From: Saksenaea vasiformis B4078
Taxonomy: Eukaryota > Mucoromycota > Mucoromycetes > Mucorales > Saksenaeaceae
DNA: 24,282 nucleotides
Reading direction: 5' to 3'
Assembly (NCBI GenBank): GCA_000697055.1
Contig: JNDT01000549.1
Location: 1 to 24,282 of the forward strand
This document shows, one piece after another, positions 12,083-22,270 of this stretch; the first letter of the stretch is position 1, and each line of letters opens with the position of its first letter. Made by a program: the position numbers and the translations under genes. Under the pieces are notes generated by a model, which had not been told where the DNA came from, searched no databases, and worked only from the letters and a program-made list of their open reading frames with translations.

Positions 12083-12181
12083 TGTCACTAAGAAGCGCTG
12101 TTGGCAAGGGAACGTATTGCTTTAAGTCAAGACCTCGTGATACTGTGTGCTGCGCCTAGCTTTCACTGTGGCAGAGCTTAG

Positions 12182-12217
12182 GGACCATTGGTATCCGGCC
12201 CGGAACTCTTACGGACC
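12182..12217. repeat. Direct repeat D1 (36 bp) of a flanking pair
   Basis: This pairs with 12880-12916 in the same orientation: five mismatches and one gap over 37 positions. Both copies begin and end with GGACC and share TATCCGG and AACTCTTA. Weaker similarity continues for about 70 bp downstream of each, ending in TTTCCTCATGAG versus TTTCCTTATGAG. Confidence 0.7.
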
Positions 12218-12521
12218 ACCGCGTGATGCAGAATAGGCTACCTACAGCCGATTCTAGACTTAGGTTTCCTCATGAGAAAATTGCCGTTTTACGAAGGTTA
12301 TCGGTAGTAACCTATAATGACCCTTAACAAAATTGTTCACTGAACTGGCTAGTCTTTTCTATATTATTACTATCGGCAAACTCTTTGACTTAGCGACGAG
12401 ACTTGAAATAGAACCCCAATCTGCATTGAACGACCTATTCAAGCGCTTTAGCTCTGTCTTGATATCTCATTGCTATCCTATTGCGATGCTTTTAGAAAAA
12501 AAGCATCTGAAGTTACTAGGG

Positions 12522-12783
12522 GGATGGCCGAGCATTCCAGAACATCCAAAAGTTGAGTGAATGCCTGTATTCGTGTGTCACCCGTCATCCCTTTCAAAAG
12601 GCTATCTCTAGATAAAATGATGTATCCTCTTGAGAAACATGGTGTTATATTGTACAGTAGCAATCAATTCAATCAACGGTATTTCTTAGAACACTGGAAG
12701 TCTCTCGGAGATTACATATTTATTCATCATCTTTCTCACCAGAAGACAATCTCGTACTTAGGAAATTTCTGAACATCCACCTT
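12522..12783 (+). repeat. Dispersed repeat copy, reverse-oriented partner of 21761-22012
   Basis: From GGATGGCCG onward this matches the reverse complement of 21761-22012 with scattered substitutions and small gaps. It shares AAGTTGAGTGAATGC, CTTTCAAAAG, ATTCAATC/ATTTCAATC, TTTATTC-TCATCTTTC and ACATCCNCCTT. The match is about 260 bp long and roughly two-thirds to three-quarters identical by eye. The second copy lies inside the pogo-like element, so this is probably a relic of a related element or of another repeat that inserted into it. Confidence 0.7.
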
Positions 12784-12879
12784 GAAGATAGGTTTATAAG
12801 ACAGTTTGCAGTTGTACGGCATAACTCATTAGCCCTTGAATCCCTGAAGATCCCGAAGAGTTATAAGCGATTTTTTTAC

Positions 12880-12916
12880 GGACCCTAGCTATCCGGTCCG
12901 GGAACTCTTAAGGACC
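12880..12916. repeat. Direct repeat D2 (37 bp) of a flanking pair
   Basis: Partner of 12182-12217. This copy also contains a short hairpin: CGGACC and GGTCCG are separated by about ten bases, with a further GGACC at the 3' end. About 660 bp separates the two copies, with the dispersed-repeat segment between them. Confidence 0.7.
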
Positions 12917-13375
12917 GTAGGTGTTACACAATCATGGACTATTGTAAACCGCAATTTTCCTTATGAGCTGTGGCTGAACCCCTGTCTTGTGTATTATAAC
13001 AATTGGTCTATTCAGGACGTTAATTGAGGTGTCTTATCAAAACTAAAATCCAAGGTAAGGTTTAGAGTAGGTTCTAGGTGATCTGCTCTGTGCACCATTT
13101 TTTGCCTCACCCGAGGATCTGAATTAAAAAATTGATGACGTAGTCCATCGGTATTATGGTTGCCACGGTTATATCCCAGCTGTGTTGTCTAACGACTCAC
13201 GAATGCGATGCTTTAAAATACGCTTTACGACGTTACTGTGGTAGGTCCTCAACCCGATGAGCGCTGTAGAGGGCTGAGATATTACATTTGGTGTAGGATA
13301 TATTAAAATGTACAGGTTGGCTTTCCCAAGCTTGTTTCGCAATTGTACGAAGGTAGCTTGCCTAGAACTGTCTGG

Positions 13376-14070
13376 CTTTTCCTTGTCAACAAGGTCCTAT
13401 TTGCCCGCATTGCGGCAGCAGAGCGATGGACCGAGTAGTTATCACTGCACACTTGGAGGACATTGTCCCATCCTTGTCCCTCGTGATGGCTGCGTTTATC
13501 ATACCTTTGTGTAGATGTATCGCAAGAACACACAAGGTTTTCCTTGGTAGCAAGGTCCTATTTGCCCGCATTGCGGCAGCAAAGTGATGGACCGAGTAGT
13601 TATCACTGCACACTTGGAGGACATTGTCCCATCCTTGTCCCTCGTGATGGCTGCGTTTATCATACCTTTGTGTAGATGTATCGCAAGAACACACAAGGTT
13701 TTCCTTGGTAGCAAGGTCCTATTTGCCCGCATTGCGGCAGCAAAGTGATGGACCGAGTAGTTATCACTGCACACTTGGAGGACATTGTCCCATCCTTGTC
13801 CCTCGTGATGGCTGCGTTTATCATACCTTTGTGTAGATGTATCGCAAGAACACACAAGGTTTTCCTTGGTAGCAAGGTCCTATTTGCCCGCATTGCGGCA
13901 GCAAAGTGATGGACCGAGTAGTTATCACTGCACACTTGGAGGACATTGTCCCATCCTTGTCCCTCGTGATGGCTGCGTTTATCATACTTTTGTGTAGATG
14001 TATCGCAAGAACAAACGAGCTTTTCCTTGGTAACAAGGTCTTGTTTGCCCGCATTGCGACAGCAAAGCTG
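13376..14070. repeat. Tandem satellite array, 161-bp period, about 4.3 copies
   Basis: The landmark AAGGTC(C) recurs at 13391, 13552, 13713, 13874 and 14035, exactly 161 bp apart each time. Central copies are almost identical. The outer edges are more diverged, for example CAGAGCGATGG instead of CAAAGTGATGG in the first copy, and ACAAACGAGC instead of ACACAAGG in the last. That is the pattern expected from unequal exchange or slippage. Each unit has a small hairpin (CCTTG-GTAG-CAAGG). The period is not a multiple of three, so the open frames running through the array are not genes. Confidence 0.95.
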
Positions 14071-15521
14071 TAGGTCTAGCACCTGTTGCAATTTACTTAG
14101 CACTGTGATTGTATCAAAATGGTGGAATCTGAAGAGGCAGGTAAATATCGCGGGGCGTTGTATTTGAAATGACGGAAGAGTCTGTATTTATGTACATTGA
14201 GCGAAATAAGAGCGCAACATACCAGTCGATTGAAAGTTTAAGATAAGTCTCCAGTAAGAAAATATGTTGATTTAATAACCTAGATTAAAAGCAGAAATAT
14301 TTGCTCATGAATTGTTTTGCACCTTACAGAGTATCATTGTTGCTATTTGTTTGTGCGTGTGCGACATAGTGGACATCCTGTGGCAAGCTTGGTCACTTCT
14401 TTGACAACAGAGTGGTATTCTGCTTACGGTGAAACCAATCTTGCGCCTCCAGATCTTGTCAGTCTTAAACGACTGTCAACCGGCAAGACGCCGAGATTTG
14501 CCATACGAGGGATGAGTGCTCCGATCACTTGACACTGCACGGGATTCGTGAATCTCCATAGCCCGGCAGTTAGGCCGCATCAATGGCTTGTACAGGTGTC
14601 TTGTGCCCTTCTCGCATTATTATATTTGAGGTACTCTCTTTCTAAGCATACAGTCAAGACTAACGACAGTTTCAGCAAGACCAGCTTTAACATCTTGCGG
14701 CTTGATACAGGTGCCGTTGAATGATACAAGGCAATAAATTTCTAATATATAACTCAACGTCATGAATCAAGCACGAAAAGATCGATATGTACGTAACACA
14801 GTTCGCCGATGTAAAAAGGTGAAGGTCGTTTACTTCAGCGAATCATGATTAGATTGCGGATGAAACTGTAGTACAATTGATGATCATGTAGCACATCTTA
14901 AGTATCTATACAATGGGGGTCTTCATGGGCCAGTTCACAGATTCTGGGGTCAGTAAGATATAAAGAGGATCTATTGTACAAGTTCACGTGAACGTGTAGA
15001 TGTATTATCGATCAATCAATCAATGTTAACTAGCCCTCATTCTGTGGGACATTTCGTGAACGAGATCATAACAACTGCCCTGCAAAGAGAAACCCTTTTT
15101 GGTGAAATTTAGGACCTATCAAATAGACAATCCAAATACACTGCGCACTGAAGAGTCTTTATACACCTGACCAAACTCCGCAAACAACAGTGAAATAACT
15201 CGTAATTGAACACTGGAACCAATAAATCAGGACAGTAAACAAGCAATACACCGGTGAAATGCGCTTTGAGTGATGCACAAAGGTCTGCTCCACACATAAA
15301 AAGGAATATATCCAATGTAAAATCCATTCCAAGCCAGCACCAATCAATTTAAAAACAACGCATAGCTGTAGGACAAATCCAGCAAAGCCGAATGAGAATT
15401 GTTTATGAAAAGTGTGGTGTGGTTTTACTCTCTTCCGTATGTCATACTGCAGCAATTCCAATATTTTCGTAGAGAAGGTAGCAGCGGTTACTTTACGCTT
15501 GGTCTGATCTTTACATCGCAG
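14071..15521. other. Intergenic region upstream of gene B
   Basis: This should contain the promoter and the unseen 5' exon(s) of gene B. A 60-odd-codon open frame ending at 14532 has peptide-like composition but no recognisable motif, so I do not call it. A 12-bp perfect palindrome with an E-box core sits at 14982-14993. An ATG at 15405 is in frame with the first recognisable exon of gene B and is the simplest candidate start if there is no upstream intron. Confidence 0.5.
14982..14993. promoter_or_regulatory. Perfect palindrome GTTCACGTGAAC with E-box core
   Basis: A 12-bp perfect palindrome centred on CACGTG, the core bound by bHLH factors in fungi. It lies about 530 bp upstream of the first recognisable exon of gene B and just before a short ATCA repeat. 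Binding is inferred only from the core. Confidence 0.3.
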
Positions 15522-18500
15522 CGCCACAAAGCATCTTTGCCCCACAGTACTGTTGGAGACTATCAACAGTATATGTATGGCGTCCACTTTGATGGGAAAC
15601 TAGCCCGTGAACCTTCTCTTTGCTTTGTGAAGCGAAACAATTTTATCGACCCTACGTATGAATACTCTTCAGACAAACCCTTCCCGGAAGATACTCGCAT
15701 ACAGACCATTAAAAAGGGAAATTTCGCCAACGAGATCCTACTTGATTGCGACTTCTACGAAGATTATCCAGAAACGCTTGCATTCGATGTCGCTGCAGAA
15801 ACCAGCTGCCGGTTGCATAATATCCAATACATGAATAGCGTGGATAAGAAGTCAAACTACATCGTTTCTTGTGTTTCCTGCAAAGAAGTGTGTAACAACG
15901 ATGGCGGATCGTGTTGAAACGTTCTAAAAATCTCATTAGGTGCATCTCTCGTCAGACTTTATTACAGCAAATGCAAAATTTAGATACGCCATCAAAGAAG
16001 CTTTGGGGGCAGTGACTAACAGGAAAAGATACGATCTGTTGCAAAAAGTGTTTGAACGTTTTGGCTATTATTTTCCTTCAAGGATTTTACTAGGTATAGC
16101 CGTCTTCCTCTCCACATGACTTTGAACTTTATTTAGGTGGCAGGCTGGTACATGAACTAGGACCAGCGGACAACCTCGCAGGCAAGACGGACCCATACGT
16201 TGATATGGATTTATCTTCTGAGGCAGTGGCAGCGAAAATTTGCGAAGCAGTTGGAAACCGTAACCACTGGGAGGTTGTCGGTATGTCCAGAGGTTATCAC
16301 AAACTACTGGTAGAATTTAGCTGAATCATGCTAGGTGGGAGTGTCAAATCATTATTTCGGTGCGGTTACAGATCTTGGGTGCGTTCTATACCAGGAACGC
16401 CAGCTGTCATTCGGTATACGGAAATTAGGCCTCTCTATGATATGCTGGATGAAGACGAACGTCTGCAAGTGAAGAAAATCTATGACTGGGCAGTTATCGG
16501 AAGTGATTATCTATTTTACAAACAGCCGTTCGAGCTTGAGGAAAGTTGTGAAACTGCTGGGAAGTGTACTTTGTCCTTGTTTCACTTTGGATACCTAAAT
16601 CTTGAGCGTACAACCAACCAATGCTGCAGAAAACAAGGTAAGGTATACGTCGACTTCTTTTATTTTTTTTTAATTCTGCGTGTTTCACTTTGTAGGCCAG
16701 GTAATGTGTTACATGAAGCCTGAAGTCATTGCAAAGGATTTGTTTGAAGATAACACTCATCCGCCCGCTTTCACTTTTGTGGCAAAATCCGACAACACCC
16801 GTTGTCGTCGTGTGCGTTATGGTGACACAGTGAGCTTACAGTTGAATTACGTCCACCCTGGATGTCTGCGTGAAAGACAGACAAAGCAATTTATATCAGT
16901 ATCATCATCCATAATGAATACACCAACCCAAAGGGAGACCCAATCCGAATGTCAACACTATCTTGTTACTGCTGCTCAGCCATCATCAGCACTAGTTCAG
17001 GAATGGTAACACATGCGTTCGTTTGAAAATCGCTAAACGGGTTCAATAGGAAAGTCGTACGAAACGTAGTAAGCGATGGTAGCTCAAGAATAGTCTGGAA
17101 TAGTAACATACGTTCTTTACAGCGTCCCATATGGTCTACTGAAGTTGACGAAGACGTCTATGTTCGGTCGGAGGACAGTATACTTCTGCAAAGTGAAATC
17201 ATCAATAGCACAGGCAATCGGGTACCAGTGTATTTGTGCACAGTTCCCTTGCAATCCCTACGCAATACAGAAATTGCTCTACAGCCATCCCTAAACCCTT
17301 TAGTCCCACTGGCCCGACAATCTGTTATTGCTGCTTGTTCTGGCTACAACAACGGGGTCAGACCTGGTTGCTGTGCTTATTGGCGCGTCAAATCAAGCGA
17401 GTTACGAGCAAAAGAACACTCACGACAAGAATTGATAAACTCGCTAATTAAGCAATGGAATAGAGGGGTTGTCATTGATGGTCGCCTGTCAACCTTAGCT
17501 CCGATGGACGTACAGAGCTCCGATGATAACCAAAGATATTTCGAAGAGAAGACCACACTAAAAGAAGAGAAGAAGCTGATATCTAGACGCTTGGAAGTAA
17601 AAACTGGGACCAGCGTGGAATATATAGACGACATGACGCTAAGCAGAGGCAGCCTATCTTCCAATGCAGCGCTCGACAAAAAGTATCGGGCGTATTTTCG
17701 CAAGCAAAATGCAGATGAAGAAGTTCAAAGGAAACGTTTACCGACTTCCAAAGGCAGAAGAACCAATTTGGTCATGTATGCAAGTCATTACGAGGCTAGT
17801 AATATGAATACTTCTTAACCTGCTACTCACTTCTATTTTCACGTTAGCTGTGCCTTTATGAAGACATCCAAGCAAGTATGCCATTTCTAAACGACGTCGA
17901 AACCGCACTGTGCTCCTATTCGGATAATCAGAAATGTAAAGATCTCGAACACGTTCTTCAGACGTTTGGGCATTTTTATCCTACAAAAATAGTGCTCGGT
18001 AGCTATTTTTTTTATCGTAGGAATCCTGCTAACATGTTGTAGGTGGTAGAATTATAATTGAATTGGATGAGGAGACGGAAGATATCCAATCAGCAAATAC
18101 TGGATTACAGAATGACGAGGAGAGCTTAAAACGCAAAATTGAAGACGCTATCCGAGCGGGATGCAGCTATAAAGTTATCGGTAGATGTGCTGAGGTTATG
18201 CCATAGGAAGACTAATTATCTGTTTCAGGCGGTGATCCATCGCTGTTGCTCAGAGCAAATGACCGCTCAACGATATCTCTTGCTTGTACCGATGTCGAAA
18301 GGTGGTTGAAGTCGATTCCAAAGAATCCGGTCATTATCCAGCTCCAGCAACTTGTCCCCACTTATTATCTGTTGCCAGAGCACTTGCGCGTATCTGTGCA
18401 GCGTATTTTCAAAGCAAACGTTCAGGAACAACTTGTAGCGCGTACGACTGACAGTAATCTATATGGTGTCCCTGATAACCACCATACAGTGTTAAGATGG

Positions 18501-20933
18501 TACAAGGCGACCGACTTTTCACATGACCCCGTGGCACAATACAGTCTAGGAATGCTATTCATGAAAGGGAGCGGCGTCAAGCAAGATAATGTCAAAGCCT
18601 GTGAATGGTTCAGGAAAGCTGCGGAAAACAATCACGCTGAGGCGCAGTACTACCTTGGTATGGCATACAAACATGGGAAAGGAGTGGAGCAAGATTATCA
18701 AACGTCATCTCAATGGCTTATGAAAGCGCTGCATCAGAACCATGCTAGAGTACAGTATAACTTCGGTATTGCATACAGGGATGGAAAAGCTGTAGAGAAG
18801 GACGACGGTAGAGCATTAGAATGGCTTTCGAAGGCAGCCGATCAAAATCATGTATGGGCACAGTACAGCATCGGACTTATTTACCAAAACGAACAAGGAG
18901 TACATCATGACTTTAAAAAAGCATTGGAGTGGTTTATGAAAGCTGCGGATCATGAGCATGATGATGCCTGTTATGAGATTGGAATCATTTATAGAGACGG
19001 ATGTGGAGTAGAAAAAGATTATTCAAAGTCTTTGGAGTGGTTCAAGAAGGCAGCTGAACGAGAAAATGCTGAGGCACAGCAATATATCGGGATTGCATAC
19101 AAAGACGGAATAATGGTTTCTCGCGACCTCACACAGTCCTTCAAATGGCTTACAAAAGCTGCGGAACATGGACGTGCTTCTGCTCAGTATGAACTCGGGG
19201 TTATGTACAGAGATGGAAATGGTGTGGAAATGAATTTCTATAAAGCATGGGAGTGGTTCAAGAAGGCAGCCTATCAGAACCATTTGGGTGCGCAAACCGC
19301 GGTAGGCCTGGCGTATAAACAGGGACGAGGGGTGGATCAGGATTTTGGGAAAGCCATTGAATGGTTTACGCAATCAGCCGGAGGAGGTGATGTTCATGCT
19401 CAGTACGCTCTTGGGGCTATGTACTGGAATGCTGAAGGTGTGGAGCAAGATGACGAAAAATCATTCAGATGGTTCAAGAAAGCTGCTAAGAAAGGTCATG
19501 TTGATGCGCAGTATCGCCTTGGAATAATGTACAGAGATGAACGAGGGGTGGATCAGGACCACGAGCAATCCATTCAGTGGTTTACGAAATCTGCTGAACA
19601 AGGCTATGCTCATGCTCAATATGCCCTTGGCTGTACCTACAGAGACGCCATTGGTGTGACGCGAGATTTTGGCAAGGCATTGCTATTGTTAAAAAAAGCT
19701 GCTGAACAGAATCACCCTGAGGCGCAATACCTTGTAGCTAATGCGTACAGAGACGGACAAGGAGTGGATCAGGACTTAGCGAAGGCCGTTGAATGGTTCA
19801 TGCTGTCTGCCAAGCAGAATCATCTGGACGCACAAGTTATCATTGGTCGTGCATATAAGGACGGACGAGGAATCAAGAAGAGCCTTGAAAAGGCTGTTGA
19901 ATGGTTTACGAAATCCGCCGAACAAGGATATAGTGATAGTCAGCATGAACTCGCCCAGATGTACTGGGATGGACTAGGTGTGACTCAGGACCATGGCAAA
20001 GGATTTGAATGGTTCGAAAAGGCCGCTGAACAAGGACATTCTCATGCTCAATGCATGTTGGGATTTGCGTATAAAGATGAACAAGGAACGAACCAACATT
20101 TTGAGAAAGCTGTTGAATGGTTTACGAAGTCTGCTGAGCAAGGATATAGTGGTGGCCAACATGGTCTTGCTCTTATGTACTGGGATGGACTGGGTGTGGC
20201 TCAGGACCATGGCAAAGGATTTGAATGGTTCGAAAAGGCCGCCGAACAAGGACATTCTCATGCTCAATGCATGTTGGGATTTGCGTATAAAGATGGACAA
20301 GGGACACGTCAACATTTCGAGAAAGCCCTTAGGTGGTTTACGAAGTCTGCGAAACAAGGATATAGCGGTGGCCAACATGGTCTTGCTCTTATGTACTGGG
20401 ATGGACTGGGTGTGGCTCAGGACCATGGCAAAGGATTCGAATGGTTCAAAAAGGCCGCCGAACAAGGACATTCTCATGCTCAATGCATGTTGGGATTTGC
20501 GTATAAAGATGGACAAGGAACAAACCAACATTTCGAGAAAGCCATTGAATGGTTTAGGAAGTCTGCGAAACAAGGATATAGCGGTGGTCAACATGGCCTT
20601 GCTCACATGTACTGGGATGGATTAGGTGTGACTAAGGACCGTTGTAAAGGGTTCGAATTGTTCAGCAAGGCAGCCGAGCAAGGACATTTACATGCTCAAT
20701 GCATGATGGGCTTTGCGTATAAAGATGGAAAAGGAACACATCAAGATTTCGAGAAGGCGCTTGAGTGGTTTAGGAAGTCCGCAGAACAAGGCTATAATCA
20801 AGCCCAATTTGAGCTGGGTTTAATGTACTGGAATGGACGAGGTACGCCACCGCACCATATGAACGCCAAAGAATGGTTCCTCAAAGCAGCGATGCAAAAC
20901 CATCACGAGGCGAAGAGCGCCTTAAGGTGGTAA
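15522..20933 (+). CDS. Gene B: tandem MACPF-like (DUF7431-type) modules plus 22 Sel1 repeats; 5' end uncertain
   Basis: Paralogue of gene A, with introns at 15888-15939, 16094-16136, 16281-16334, 16638-16695, 17006-17049, 17795-17847, 17999-18042 and 18181-18228. All eight match gene A in position and phase. The frame gives 1671 residues from 15522 to TAA. Residues 1-310 are the first MACPF-like half (GVHFDGKLAREPS early, FGYYFPSRILLGG at 163-175). Residues about 323-560 are the beta-rich linker (YGDTVSLQLNY, then QEW at an intron). The second half follows (FGHFYPTKIVLGG near 714-726, then GGDPSLLL near 771). Residues 872-1663 are 22 Sel1 repeats of exactly 36, then an eight-residue tail. The sixth intron has a GC donor. 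A CTGAT...CGCAG acceptor precedes 15522 as in gene A; the in-frame ATG at 15405 is an alternative start that would read through it. MACPF-like identity is inferred from motifs. Confidence 0.8.
17795..17847 (+). other. GC-AG intron in gene B (GT-AG in the paralogue)
   Basis: The homologous gene A intron (5047-5099) begins GAG|GTTAGT. Here the donor reads GAG|GCTAGT. Splicing with GC-AG joins HYE to LCLYEDIQAS in the same phase 0 as gene A's HYE to LYVHQGIQAS, and both introns are 53 bp. Without splicing, the frame stops at 17816-17818. The nearest GT donor, four bases downstream, would break the frame. Confidence 0.75.
18531..20906 (+). repeat. Sel1-repeat coding array of gene B (22 units of 108 bp)
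   Basis: All 22 units are exactly 36 codons with the consensus xAQYxLGxxYxDGxGV, then EWFxKAAEQGH. The first five or so align one-to-one with the first repeats of gene A (for example KHGKGVEQDY and VQYNFGIAYRDGK), so the membrane-proximal part of the solenoid predates the gene duplication. The distal part was expanded independently in the two genes. Confidence 0.92.
19935..20798 (+). repeat. Four tandem 216-bp units (Sel1 repeats 14-21 of gene B)
   Basis: The landmark ATGTACTGGGATGG recurs at 19959, 20175, 20391 and 20607, each 216 bp apart, so the unit is a pair of Sel1 repeats. Units two and three differ at roughly a dozen of 216 bases. Unit one and especially unit four are more diverged. 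The array is in frame and adds 72 residues per unit, indicating recent unequal exchange or conversion inside the gene. Confidence 0.95.
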
Positions 20934-21204
20934 CAAGATAGCCTCATCTGTATATTGTATCCGGTAGCATACTTACTAAATGACACACAAAAAGGCCTGT
21001 TGCTTATTAGGAGGAACGTGGCGTTCTTCCCAGGTTGCGATACACGATTTCCTTTTTGCACGATTATGCAGGGTATCTCTGAATGCATGCGTACATTCGG
21101 CTGTCCAATATATATTGTGTATGTCTTTGAATGCTGTCTTTCGGCAGGAACTTTTTAAGTTGATCATCGGTACAGCTTGCTTTATCAAACGGAAGCTTCG
21201 TTTA
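20934..21204. other. 3' flank of gene B up to the transposon
   Basis: No gene is supported. The last two bases, TA at 21203-21204, are the expected left target-site duplication of the pogo-like element that starts at 21205. Confidence 0.6.
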
Positions 21205-21226
21205 CAGTGGTCCCCCGATAGTTTCA
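21205..21226 (+). repeat. Left terminal inverted repeat
   Basis: Twenty-two bases starting CAGTGGTCCC and ending GTTTCA are the exact reverse complement of 24261-24282. Similarity continues imperfectly for a few more C/G-rich bases on both sides. The first four bases, CAGT, agree with pogo-family ends. Confidence 0.97.
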
Positions 21227-21248
21227 ACCCTCGGGGGGGGTCAGAAAC

Positions 21249-21273
21249 GGTTGAAATATCTGAGGGTTGAAAT
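21249..21273 (+). repeat. Left subterminal GGTTGAAAT block
   Basis: Two copies of GGTTGAAAT start 16 bp apart (21249 and 21265). The same two-copy block with the same spacing is at 24226-24250, in the same rather than the inverted orientation. Such subterminal repeats are typical candidate transposase-binding sites. Confidence 0.7.
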
Positions 21274-21362
21274 GGGCAATGTCGGCTGATTATTTAGCCA
21301 TGCAGGTGCAGCAGTACATGTGATATTATGCTTCTCTTCATTTCAAGACACAATCTCTGCAA

Positions 21363-21600
21363 CAGCAGTGAAACCTCTTGTAAACCAATTACGTTGGTAT
21401 GAAAAGTTTTGTCCAATTGTAGCTGAGAATATCAATGACGCAATGGCGAAAATCAAGTGTCATTGGGTTGAACAACAGGATAGTAGGCACGCTGATTGAA
21501 GTCAGAGAATTTCAGGAACAGGAATCCAAGACACTGAATGCCTGAAACCAGAGCTAAACAGAGCTCGTGTAACAAAAAGTTTTTTTTTTTACAAGTTCAT
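21363..21600 (+). repeat. Internal direct repeat, copy 1 (about 230 bp)
   Basis: This aligns with 22018-22235 in the same orientation at roughly 70 percent. Shared blocks include ACC/ATCTTG-AAACCAAT, AAAAGTTTT--TCCAATT, GAATGCC-GAAAC and GCTCGTGTAAC, then a T- or A-rich run and TTTTACAAG. It sits in the non-coding left part of the pogo-like element. Confidence 0.7.
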
Positions 21601-21760
21601 CTAAGAACCAAAACTCTATGAAGGAAACTTCATATGGTATGAAGAGTCAAGGAGACGTATAAGATGAGGTCACAGGAGAAAGTCCATGAGACTTGGATAA
21701 TGTTCTAGTTATTCAAAGAAGTCTTCCTACATAGTTTTCCAAAAGATGACCGGGAGTGAT

Positions 21761-22012
21761 AAGGCGGATGTCCAGAGATTTTGTAGATATGACATCGAAA
21801 GATGACGAATAAACATGCAATGTCCGAGCGGTCGCCAATATTCTAGTAAATATGGTCGATTGAAATGATCGCTGCTGTGCGATAGTACAAACGTTTCTAA
21901 AGACGACACACTCGTTTTATTTAAAAGGGGTCTTTTGAAAGAGATGACGTGCGATACGCGAACACGCAGCATTCACTCAACTTGTTTGGCGTCCCGGGAG
22001 ACGCGGCCATCC
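21761..22012 (-). repeat. Dispersed repeat copy inside the transposon, partner of 12522-12783
   Basis: The reverse complement matches 12522-12783 over its whole length. Here it lies precisely between the two copies of the internal direct repeat. This suggests either that the repeat and its flanks form one nested element, or that an old duplication surrounds an insertion. Confidence 0.7.
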
Positions 22013-22017
22013 TTTTA

Positions 22018-22235
22018 ATGAGACATCTTGCAAACCAATGGTTACAGCAGTAAAAGTTTTCATCCAATTATGTCTGAGGTATACTAGTGGTCCGATCATA
22101 AAACTGACCTATGAACAAACGAACGGAGGCGCGGATCAATTGGTATAGAAATTCAGGGACTAAAATTCAAAATATCGAATGCCCGAAACACAGATGAAAC
22201 ATACGCTCGTGTAACTATAAAATTTTACAAGAAGT
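22018..22235 (+). repeat. Internal direct repeat, copy 2 (about 220 bp)
   Basis: Partner of 21363-21600. It ends about 75 bp upstream of the transposase ATG, so it forms the immediate upstream region of the gene. Confidence 0.7.
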
Positions 22236-22262
22236 CCATTGAAGCATTGGGCCATAGTTGCT

Positions 22263-22270
22263 TATATAAA
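22263..22270 (+). promoter_or_regulatory. TATA-like box of the transposase gene
   Basis: TATATAAA lies about 40 bp before the transposase ATG at 22311, a plausible core-promoter position for a fungal transposon gene with a short leader. Confidence 0.45.

Larger units (their letters stand above)
12083..13373. other. Non-coding region containing dispersed-repeat material
   Basis: No gene is supported. The stretch holds two short direct repeats (12182-12217 and 12880-12916) that bracket a segment (12522-12783) homologous, in reverse orientation, to part of the transposon at the right of the window. The apparent open frames here come from that repeat. The left end must contain the promoter of the minus-strand gene that starts at 12082, but no clear element stands out. 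Confidence 0.55.

Noticed and set aside
12333..12772. Plus-strand frames whose peptide resembles one at 21727-21972 on the minus strand
   Set aside because: The peptide similarity follows from DNA similarity of a dispersed repeat; neither frame has start context, splice logic or motifs.
13303..14103. Overlapping minus-strand open frames with near-identical peptides
   Set aside because: They are the same 161-bp satellite unit read in different registers; the period is not divisible by three and the frames have no coding signal.
14317..14532. Open frame upstream of gene B as its first exon or a separate gene
   Set aside because: No motif, no donor in the right phase, and nothing comparable upstream of gene A.
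19974..20625. Two 210-codon frames, one per strand, inside gene B
   Set aside because: Both mirror the 216-bp repeats of the coding frame and have no independent features.
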